Shown here piece by piece: positions 1 to 5,284 of a stretch of 5,284 nucleotides of DNA (its first letter is position 1; each line of letters opens with the position of its first letter). Both the position numbers and the translations under genes were made by a program. The notes below the pieces were generated by a model. It saw only the letters and a program-made list of their open reading frames with translations. It was not told where the DNA came from and made no database searches. Source of the stretch: Bacteroidia bacterium (GTDB lineage: Bacteria; Bacteroidota; Bacteroidia; Flavobacteriales; NORP286); contig JAESTI010000423.1 in the NCBI GenBank assembly GCA_016763665.1, positions 1 to 5,284 of the forward strand, given 5' to 3'.

Positions 1-90
1 GTACTAGACACCAGCCCCGGAAGTGGAGTTTTGTATGCAATCGATTCTGAGGATATGATGGGTATTGTAAAAGGCAAATTAGGGTTATAG
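1..90 (+). CDS. C-terminal end of a probable OmpH/Skp-like periplasmic chaperone (partial)
   Basis: Frame 1 is open from the first base and ends at a TAG at 88-90, giving the last 29 residues of a protein that begins outside the window. The tail contains LDTSPGSGVLYA and then an acidic stretch leading to IVKGKLGL. This resembles the usual end of Bacteroidota OmpH/Skp-family proteins, in which a small strand-forming segment is followed by a short helix ending in KxxLGL. Family members are periplasmic chaperones that escort unfolded outer-membrane proteins to the BAM complex. The neighbourhood agrees, since ompH-like genes often precede murI in this phylum. The murI frame opens only 18 bases after the stop, so the two are probably co-transcribed. 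The identification rests on 29 residues plus context, so the reading frame is more certain than the family. Confidence 0.6.
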   Translation, partial: VLDTSPGSGVLYAIDSEDMMGIVKGKLGL

Positions 91-108
91 TTCCTTTACT
101 ACCAAAGA

Positions 109-948
109 TTGAGTGATTCTGTAAGATCCCCTTTAGAAAACAACAATCCTATAGGTATATTTGATTCTGGAGTAGGTGGATTGACAGTGGCTAAAGCAAT
201 TAGCCAATTACTACCCAATGAACAACTCATCTATTTTGGTGATACTGCACACTTGCCATATGGAGATAAATCACCAAGGTCCATCAGGTTTTATTCGGAA
301 AAAATTAGCAGTTTCTTTTTAGAAAAAAACTGCAAGGCAATTATTATTGCTTGCAATTCTGCTTCCTCATTAGCATTTAAGCACCTCAATGACCTATTTG
401 GAGATAAAGTGATCTTGATCAATGTTATTGATCCGGTCGTAGATTATGTAACGGCAAATGACAGTATTACCAACGTGGGAGTTATTGGAACTAAAGCGAC
501 TATTCAATCTAACGTGTACCAGCAAAAAATAAATCATAAAAAGGATGAAGTGAATGTCAGCTCACTTGCTACCTCTTTATTTGTTCCAATGATTGAAGAA
601 GGTTTTATAGAGTGTGATCTGAGCGATAAAATTATTCAACAGTATTTATCTGATAAGACATTGAGTGGGATAGATGCTTTAATTCTTGGTTGTACGCATT
701 ATCCATTAATAAAAAAAGAAATTGAAAAATACTTTGATAATAAAGTGATGGTTGTTGATTCTGCAAGTGTAGTGGCTGATTACGCTAAGGATGTTCTAAA
801 GGATCGATCATTATTAAATTCAAGCACCCCGGTTCCGGAATATGAATTTTATGTTTCTGATTACACTGAGTTTTTTGAAAGTATTACAAAAGTATTTTTT
901 GATGAACAAATCAAATTACAATTGAATCCTATTTGGGATACTGTTTAG
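109..948 (+). CDS. murI: Glutamate racemase
   Basis: MurI interconverts L- and D-glutamate without a cofactor in the cytoplasm and supplies the D-glutamate that MurD adds to the peptidoglycan stem peptide. The 279-residue length is normal for the family. Visible motifs in order are FDSGVGGLTV (18-27, with the substrate-binding Asp19-Ser20), GDTAHLPYG (44-52), IIACNSAS (79-86, catalytic Cys82) and LGCTHYPL (193-200, second catalytic Cys195 followed by Thr-His). VVDSA (215-219) is the usual late conserved segment. Both catalytic cysteines are present, so the enzyme should be active. The start is TTG at 109: no ATG or GTG lies between the in-frame TAG at 88-90 and the first conserved motif, and this start gives the short N-terminal extension expected. 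There is no convincing Shine-Dalgarno site. The gene follows the OmpH-like gene by 18 bases and probably shares its transcript. Confidence 0.96.
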   Translation: MSDSVRSPLENNNPIGIFDSGVGGLTVAKAISQLLPNEQLIYFGDTAHLPYGDKSPRSIRFYSEKISSFFLEKNCKAIIIACNSASSLAFKHLNDLFGDKVILINVIDPVVDYVTANDSITNVGVIGTKATIQSNVYQQKINHKKDEVNVSSLATSLFVPMIEEGFIECDLSDKIIQQYLSDKTLSGIDALILGCTHYPLIKKEIEKYFDNKVMVVDSASVVADYAKDVLKDRSLLNSSTPVPEYEFYVSDYTEFFESITKVFFDEQIKLQLNPIWDTV

Positions 949-954
949 TAGGAA

Positions 955-985
955 TTTGTTTTTAAGGTATAGATTAATATATTTA
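955..985 (+). promoter_or_regulatory. Candidate Bacteroidota-type promoter for the 1021 gene
   Basis: A TTTG at 955-958 is followed after 19 bases by TATATTTA at 978-985. Housekeeping promoters of Bacteroidota have a -33 TTTG/TTG and a -7 TAnnTTTG separated by about this distance. The -7 box here matches at all fixed positions except the last (A instead of G). Transcription would begin near 990, leaving a leader of about 30 bases before the ATG at 1021. The region is AT-rich, so a chance match is possible. Confidence 0.35.
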
Positions 986-1020
986 TTATCGGTATCAATT
1001 ATCTCAAAATTGCTAGCTAA

Positions 1021-2538
1021 ATGAACTATGTAAGGTTAAGTATAATTAGCTCTTTTTTCTTTGGTTGTTTTGCTCTTATCACTTCAGAGAATATGCTTGC
1101 TCAAAGTGTAGACTGGTCTGTTCCACAAAAATTTGATAAAAAGTTTCCAAACGTTAATGTGTTTGCCCACAATGACAATACTGTGTACATGTATAAATAT
1201 GGGGAGAAGCTTAATACTATTAAAATTGATAGTTATGATGAAGAACTGAATTTATTGGGTCAACAAATTGTCAAATTAAAAAATAAAGAAGCGGAGATCA
1301 ATTATGTACATCTTTGGCATGGGCAGTTTGTCATTTTTTATACAATTCCGAATATTGATATTGGAACATTAGACTTTTATGTTCAAAAAATAAATATGAA
1401 CGGAGACTTTGATGGTGAAGCTTTTATGATTGATGAAAGGGTTTATTTGGGTTCAAAAGATACACACAAGAGTTTCACTTTGGTGTCGTCTAAAAGCAAG
1501 CAGCACATGTTGGTAGTACATACCTGCCCACAGATGATTTGCTTTAAAAGCGAAGAAACCAAACAAGAAAAGAATACTACTATATTTTATAAGATGCTTG
1601 ATAAGGATTTAAAAATTATTTGGGAAGAAGAACTTGAATTACCATATCCCTATAAAGGATTTTCGTTGGAAGAAATGTCTATTGATGATAATGGCAAGGT
1701 TTACTTGATGGCGGTAAATTATTACAATGAAGTCCACACTAAGATTCCCCAAAAATTCAAATATATTTTACATGTGTATGATAGATCAGCCATGTCGTTT
1801 AAAGATCATGAAATAAACATCAATAATTTATTTATAACGGACCTTGGTTATACTATTGATGAAAAGACCAATAACATAGTTATTGCAGGGTTCTATTCCA
1901 GTGAGAGAAGCTATAACGTTGTGGGAACGGTTTTCGCAGTAATTGACCAATCAAAAGGCTCATTTAGTAAAAGAGGATTTGGGCCGTTTAGCCCATTGTT
2001 TGTTGATCATATTGCCTTGGAGCAACCTGATGAAGATGAAATCGCAACAGTAAAATATAACCTTGATCAAGTGAAAGTAAGGGATGATGGAGGGGCATTA
2101 ATAATTGCTGAAGGATATTCAACCAGGATGGCTGAGTTTTACAATGCAGCTACACAAACCTATCATGAAACGCATACATTCGAATATACTAATATTGTTA
2201 TAGCCTCAATTAACCCTAACGGGAGATTGGATTGGGAGCAAACGATCACCAAAAGACAAGTTTCAGAAAACGACAATGGCTATTATTCATCATATCAATG
2301 TATAGATAATGATGGTAAAATGAACTTCTTTTTTAACGAAGCCATCAAAAGGGAACAAGATGTTCTGCAGTTCTATACAGTTGATGAATCCACAGGTGAT
2401 ATGTATGCTTGGCTATTGTTTAACGCACAGGAAGATGCACTCATAATTCCTAAAGCCGGTATTAAGTTTGCCAATGGTAGGTTGGTTATGCCAAGCTTAA
2501 GAAAAGGCAAGTTTAGCTTTGTTGATATTTCCTTTTAA
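1021..2538 (+). CDS. Secreted protein of unknown function, possibly beta-propeller-like
   Basis: I do not recognise a named family for this 505-residue protein. It starts with a Sec signal peptide: a short basic N-terminus (MNYVR), a hydrophobic core at about 6-20, and a likely signal peptidase I site after MLA at 25-27, leaving mature Gln28. There is no lipobox and no later membrane segment, so the product should be periplasmic, surface-associated or secreted. The body is rich in aromatic and beta-branched residues. It repeats a pattern of Asp/Asn-Gly turn followed by a hydrophobic strand, as in SIDDNGKVYLMAV (220-232), VRDDGGALIIAEGY (353-366), INPNGRLDWE (397-406) and IDNDGKMNFFF (428-438). 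Such spacing is common in beta-propellers, but blades cannot be assigned by eye. C169 and C174 lie close together and could form a disulfide after export. There is no C-terminal sorting domain; the protein ends at VDISF. The ATG at 1021 directly follows an in-frame TAA. The DUF6427-like gene follows 34 bases after the stop, suggesting co-transcription. Confidence 0.85.
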   Translation: MNYVRLSIISSFFFGCFALITSENMLAQSVDWSVPQKFDKKFPNVNVFAHNDNTVYMYKYGEKLNTIKIDSYDEELNLLGQQIVKLKNKEAEINYVHLWHGQFVIFYTIPNIDIGTLDFYVQKINMNGDFDGEAFMIDERVYLGSKDTHKSFTLVSSKSKQHMLVVHTCPQMICFKSEETKQEKNTTIFYKMLDKDLKIIWEEELELPYPYKGFSLEEMSIDDNGKVYLMAVNYYNEVHTKIPQKFKYILHVYDRSAMSFKDHEININNLFITDLGYTIDEKTNNIVIAGFYSSERSYNVVGTVFAVIDQSKGSFSKRGFGPFSPLFVDHIALEQPDEDEIATVKYNLDQVKVRDDGGALIIAEGYSTRMAEFYNAATQTYHETHTFEYTNIVIASINPNGRLDWEQTITKRQVSENDNGYYSSYQCIDNDGKMNFFFNEAIKREQDVLQFYTVDESTGDMYAWLLFNAQEDALIIPKAGIKFANGRLVMPSLRKGKFSFVDISF

Positions 2539-2572
2539 TTTAGCTCCTCAAGTAATAAAGTATTCGTTTTCA

Positions 2573-3565
2573 ATGTTTATCAAGCTTGCCAAGTCGCAAA
2601 ACGCGATCATTGCATATGTCTATTTAGCTTTCTGTGCAATAGGATTTAGAATATCAGTATTTTTTACAGAACCTGTATTTGGTTTTCAAAATTCTTACCC
2701 TTCCCCTTTCTCTGAACTTGTTGTTTGGGGTATTGATTTTTTTTCGATCAATGATTCTCTTATAATATGGATCGCTATTTTTTCTATTTATATTCAGGCG
2801 ATTTGGATAAATTTTATAGTCAACAAACATGTCGTTTTATATAGAAAATCATTTTTAACAGCGTTACTATTTTTACTGTTAAATTGCTTATTTGTTGAGC
2901 AGCTTTTTCTTACACCATTACTGATTGCCAACTTCTTCCTAATTCCTTTATTGGATAAATTATTGAGTGTTTATGATACAAATAAACCCATATCACTTTC
3001 ATTTGATGTTGGGTTGCTGCTTTGTATTGCCTCGTTATTTTATTTTCCTGTGGTTGTGTTTCTTATTCTTGCAGTAATAGCATTTATTGCTTTTACAACA
3101 TCGCAGTTGAAACAATGGTTTTCTTTTATTATTGGGTTTGGTTTACCAATTTTCTTTATGGGTTTTTACTATTTCTGGATAGATGATCTATCTGGACTTA
3201 ATACCATATATCAAAATTATGAATGGACTTTCTTCAGTATGATGTATGATTTAAGTGTTATTCAACTAATACTTTTAGGAGCATTGGCTCTACTACTATT
3301 ATTAGCGTTAAAAAGCTTAGCTCAAAACTTTCACAAAAATGCTATTCAGGTTAGAAAGTATCACCGCTTTATCATACTCTACGCTGGGATATCGATATTG
3401 TCAATGCTCATCTTTTCTATTCCAATTCAATTGGGACTCGTTATTTTAACCATTCCTTTAAGCGTTCTTCTTTCATATTATTTTCTTATTCAAAAGAAAC
3501 TATTAATTCCAGAGTTACTTTTCATTGCAGTTTTAGGGCTTACTGTTTACTGTCAGGTATCCTAA
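2573..3565 (+). CDS. Multi-spanning inner-membrane protein, DUF6427-like
   Basis: From the ATG at 2573 this encodes 330 very hydrophobic residues. Likely membrane segments are near 11-31, 62-83, 95-108, 113-127, 146-173, 184-203, 228-247, 265-283, 286-304 and 309-326. Short basic loops such as YRK (90-92) and VRKYHR (260-265) suggest cytoplasmic sides. The start MFIKLAKSQN followed by a membrane helix, and the central stretch FDVGLLLCIASLFYFP (144-159), resemble the DUF6427 family, integral membrane proteins of unknown function found in Bacteroidota. I see no catalytic or transport motif. The frame also stays open upstream to a TTG at 2519, which would add 18 residues and overlap the previous gene by 20 bases. 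The ATG is preferred because the family normally begins with a few residues before the first helix and the extra segment looks uncharacteristic. The gene sits in an apparent two-gene unit with the secreted protein upstream. Confidence 0.8.
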   Translation: MFIKLAKSQNAIIAYVYLAFCAIGFRISVFFTEPVFGFQNSYPSPFSELVVWGIDFFSINDSLIIWIAIFSIYIQAIWINFIVNKHVVLYRKSFLTALLFLLLNCLFVEQLFLTPLLIANFFLIPLLDKLLSVYDTNKPISLSFDVGLLLCIASLFYFPVVVFLILAVIAFIAFTTSQLKQWFSFIIGFGLPIFFMGFYYFWIDDLSGLNTIYQNYEWTFFSMMYDLSVIQLILLGALALLLLLALKSLAQNFHKNAIQVRKYHRFIILYAGISILSMLIFSIPIQLGLVILTIPLSVLLSYYFLIQKKLLIPELLFIAVLGLTVYCQVS

Positions 3566-3604
3566 CATACTAACCAATTTGAAATATAAGGCACTGAAAG
3601 TAAA

Positions 3605-3641
3605 GGTCATATTGAGCCTGTCGAAATATGACCCTTCTTTT
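3605..3641 (+). terminator. Hairpin followed by T-rich run; possible terminator or dispersed palindrome
   Basis: GGTCATATT at 3605-3613 pairs perfectly with AATATGACC at 3625-3633, giving a 9-bp stem and an 11-base loop. CTTCTTTT follows at 3634-3641, so the structure could end the transcript of the two membrane/secreted genes, whose last stop is 40 bases upstream. The stem is only moderately GC-rich and the T run is interrupted by C, so it would be a modest intrinsic terminator. The core TTGAGCCTGTCGAA (3612-3625) resembles an intergenic palindrome that recurs in many bacterial genomes, so a repeat-element origin is an alternative or additional reading. Confidence 0.5.
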
Positions 3642-3753
3642 CAATGGTTCACATCGCGACTGGTCAACCGATTAGGTGGTCTAATAACTACAGGCTAACC
3701 ACACATAGTTTTGAATATCGAAATTTATTTTTAGATTAATCAAAAAAAATAAT

Positions 3754-3778
3754 TAGATTTGCAAAAATATTATCTTTG
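3754..3778 (+). promoter_or_regulatory. Tandem TAnnTTTG promoter boxes upstream of the redox operon
   Basis: TAGATTTG (3754-3761) and TATCTTTG (3771-3778) each match the Bacteroidota -7 consensus TAnnTTTG exactly, with their starts 17 bases apart. Initiation from the second box would leave a leader of only about 15-20 bases before the ATG at 3801. The upstream box has the better -33 candidate: TTAG at 3731-3734, 19 bases away. The downstream box has only A-rich sequence at the expected place. The A8 tract at 3742-3749 may aid by bending DNA. Which box is used cannot be told from sequence. Confidence 0.55.
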
Positions 3779-3800
3779 CAGATCAAAAATAGAAACAACA

Positions 3801-5051
3801 ATGAAAACATTAAAAGTATTATCTCTGATTGGATTGCTTATTATAGCAATGGTAGGCTGTGAAAAATTTTTGCCTCCAGCCCCTGATCCAGGGGATACTA
3901 TAGCTGAACCCACTGAAGGATTATCTTCTGCTCAATTGGCTTCTTTTTTGGAAGGAGATGAATTATTTGCAAAAGTTTACAGCCCTGAAGAGGGTTTAGG
4001 TCCGGTTTTTATTCAATCCTCATGTGAGGGTTGCCACGTAGGGGATGGTAAAGGGAGTCCTTTTAACATGGAAACAAGATTTGGTAAATATTCGGATTCG
4101 ACGTCTGTTTTTGAAGAGATGCTTGATAAAGGCGGTCCGCAATTACAACAACGCTCCATTGCTGCTTACCCAAGTGAGCAATTGCCTTCAGATTATACAC
4201 ATAAAACGGATCGTATAGCTCCAATAGTAATCGGAATGGGGTTTCTTGCAACTTTGCATGATTCTACAATTTTGAATATGGCAGATCCATTCGATGCAGA
4301 TGGAGATGGTATTTCAGGAAGGGTTAATTATGTTTTGCCCAAAGAAAATTTTACCTCCCAATCTATTCATACAGATAGCAGCGGTTATTATATTGGAAGA
4401 TTTGGGAAGAAAGCCAAAGAGGTTACCTTATTGGATCAAGTCGTTTTTGCCTTAAAACAAGACATTGGGCTTACCTCTGATTTTGATGTTGAAGATATTT
4501 TCAATCCCGAGGTCGGAAAAAATACCGGGGATGTAGTACCTGATCCGGAAGTCAGTTTAAATGTGGTAAACAGCCTTGTTTTTTACATGAGAACCCTCAA
4601 AGCGCCAACTCGAAGGGATGAGGATGACCCTGATGTTTTAGCCGGGGAAAAATTATTCACCCAAATTGGCTGTGACGGTTGTCATAAGGCAAATTTAACA
4701 ACTGCAAAATCTGAGATTGAAGCGTTGAGCGAAAAGGTGTTTCATCCTTACACGGATTTGTTATTACATGACATGGGATCCGCTTTAGCTTCTACTACTG
4801 ACGGTTATCCTGAAATACCTGAAGGGAAAGCACAAGGCAGTGAATGGCGTACACCTCCACTGTGGGGATTAGGATTGGCACAGGAAAGCCAGGGAGGAAC
4901 AGGATATTATTTACATGATGGTAGAGCAACTTCTCTTGAACAAGCAATCGGATTTCATTCTTCAGGAGAAGCGAGTAACATTGCTTCTAACTATTATGCA
5001 CTAACTCAAGCGGAGAAAGATCAGTTAATTAAATTTTTAAAATCACTTTAA
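3801..5051 (+). CDS. Di-haem c-type cytochrome lipoprotein, DUF1111/COG3488 thiol oxidoreductase-like
   Basis: This 416-residue protein has a lipoprotein signal peptide ending in AMVGC, so Cys20 is the probable lipidated residue, followed by a Pro/Asp-rich linker (about 24-37). Two haem c attachment sites are visible: CEGCH at 75-79 and CDGCH at 291-295. Other landmarks are FDADGDGISGR (164-174, Asp-rich and possibly calcium-binding), GRFGKKA (199-205), YTDLLLHDMG (317-326), WRTPPLWGLG (349-358) and YYLHDGRATSLEQAI (369-383). These fit the di-haem oxidoreductase family (DUF1111, COG3488), distantly related to MauG and bacterial cytochrome c peroxidases. The protein should act outside the cytoplasmic membrane and needs the cytochrome c maturation system. 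The physiological substrate of the family is poorly defined, and the thiol oxidoreductase name is an annotation label. The ATG at 3801 is chosen because the frame's upstream TTG at 3759 lies inside a promoter box and would put 14 polar residues before the signal peptide. The Rieske-like gene follows after 2 bases. Confidence 0.93.
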   Translation: MKTLKVLSLIGLLIIAMVGCEKFLPPAPDPGDTIAEPTEGLSSAQLASFLEGDELFAKVYSPEEGLGPVFIQSSCEGCHVGDGKGSPFNMETRFGKYSDSTSVFEEMLDKGGPQLQQRSIAAYPSEQLPSDYTHKTDRIAPIVIGMGFLATLHDSTILNMADPFDADGDGISGRVNYVLPKENFTSQSIHTDSSGYYIGRFGKKAKEVTLLDQVVFALKQDIGLTSDFDVEDIFNPEVGKNTGDVVPDPEVSLNVVNSLVFYMRTLKAPTRRDEDDPDVLAGEKLFTQIGCDGCHKANLTTAKSEIEALSEKVFHPYTDLLLHDMGSALASTTDGYPEIPEGKAQGSEWRTPPLWGLGLAQESQGGTGYYLHDGRATSLEQAIGFHSSGEASNIASNYYALTQAEKDQLIKFLKSL

Positions 5052-5053
5052 TA

Positions 5054-5284
5054 ATGGAAGGTCAATCCCGAAGAAAATTCATTAAAACTGTGTCCGGACC
5101 AACTGTTGCTATATGTTGTGGAAGTGCTGGATTGAGTGTTTTAATGGAAGGATGTACATCCATTAAAAGCATTGATACGACCATTAAAAACAATAAAGTT
5201 GTGCTTAACAAAAAAGAATTTGTTCAGAATAAATTCATAGTAATTAATGATTCTAAACTAACTACACCCATTTATTTAAATAAA
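5054..5284 (+). CDS. Probable Rieske-type [2Fe-2S] lipoprotein with Tat signal (partial, 5' end)
   Basis: The ATG lies 2 bases after the preceding TAA, and 77 codons remain open to the window edge. The N-terminus carries a twin-arginine signal, SRRKFIK (5-11), then a hydrophobic Gly/Ser/Cys-containing segment (about 13-31). MEGC follows, with Cys34 as a possible lipidation site although Glu at -2 is atypical for a lipobox. The following segment, NKVVLNKKEF (48-57), FIVIND (61-66) and TTPIYLNK (70-77), resembles the start of Bacteroidota Rieske proteins, in which strands such as 'IVV-N' and 'PIYL' precede the cluster site. The CxH and CxxH ligand motifs would lie beyond the window, so the family is inferred. 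Tat export agrees with a protein that folds around a cofactor before secretion. Position directly after a di-haem cytochrome suggests an electron-transfer partner in the same operon. Confidence 0.7.
   Translation, partial: MEGQSRRKFIKTVSGPTVAICCGSAGLSVLMEGCTSIKSIDTTIKNNKVVLNKKEFVQNKFIVINDSKLTTPIYLNK

Larger units (their letters stand above)
3566..3800. other. Intergenic region between the DUF6427-like gene and the di-haem oxidoreductase gene
   Basis: This 235-base gap has three parts. Bases 3566-3641 carry the hairpin and T-rich run. Bases 3642-3720 are less AT-rich and contain no convincing ORF; the only structure seen is a weak bulged inverted repeat, GTGGT (3676-3680) against ACCAC (3698-3702). 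Bases 3721-3800 are strongly AT-rich, with an A8 tract at 3742-3749 and two promoter-like boxes, followed by an A-rich leader up to the ATG at 3801. No RNA gene was recognised. Confidence 0.6.

Noticed and set aside
3676..3702. Bulged inverted repeat GTGGT...ACCAC in the intergenic region
   Set aside because: The stem is short, has a bulge and a long loop, and no T run follows; it is expected by chance in a stretch of this length.
3642..3720. Possible small RNA or riboswitch in the less AT-rich part of the intergenic region
   Set aside because: No known conserved core was recognised and the apparent promoter boxes lie downstream of it, so it would not be part of the redox operon leader.
3759..3800. 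TTG-initiated 14-residue N-terminal extension of the di-haem protein
   Set aside because: The TTG falls inside a TAnnTTTG promoter box, and the extension would place polar residues before a complete lipoprotein signal peptide that starts at 3801.
4063..4251. 62-codon open frame on the minus strand
   Set aside because: It lies wholly inside the di-haem oxidoreductase gene on the opposite strand and shows no recognisable motif; it is a shadow frame.

Overview
The window looks like ordinary chromosomal DNA from a member of the Bacteroidota. The evidence is AT-rich sequence, start codons without clear Shine-Dalgarno sites but with A-rich leaders, promoter-like TAnnTTTG boxes, and gene families typical of that phylum. 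All genes lie on the + strand. I place it no lower than phylum.

Region 1 (1-948) is envelope biogenesis. The last 29 codons of a probable OmpH/Skp-like periplasmic chaperone are followed after 18 bases by murI, glutamate racemase. murI supplies D-glutamate for peptidoglycan and appears to start with TTG. An OmpH-like gene before murI is a familiar Bacteroidota arrangement.

Region 2 (949-3565) holds two uncharacterised envelope genes, probably co-transcribed. The first encodes a 505-residue secreted protein with recurring beta-strand/turn units that suggest a propeller-like fold. The second encodes a hydrophobic, multi-spanning inner-membrane protein resembling the DUF6427 family. A 72-base gap after murI contains a plausible promoter for this pair.

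Region 3 (3566-3800) is a 235-base intergenic stretch. It holds a 9-bp perfect hairpin followed by a T-rich run, which could be a terminator and/or a dispersed palindromic repeat. Two TAnnTTTG promoter boxes and an A8 tract follow, just before the next gene.

Region 4 (3801-5284) is a redox operon. A lipoprotein with two CxxCH haem c sites, of the DUF1111/COG3488 di-haem oxidoreductase type, is followed after 2 bases by the start of a Tat-exported probable Rieske-type iron-sulfur lipoprotein that runs off the window. Together they look like an extracytoplasmic electron-transfer module whose substrate is not evident. This is the most interesting part of the window. I see no mobile element, CRISPR array, tRNA or rRNA.
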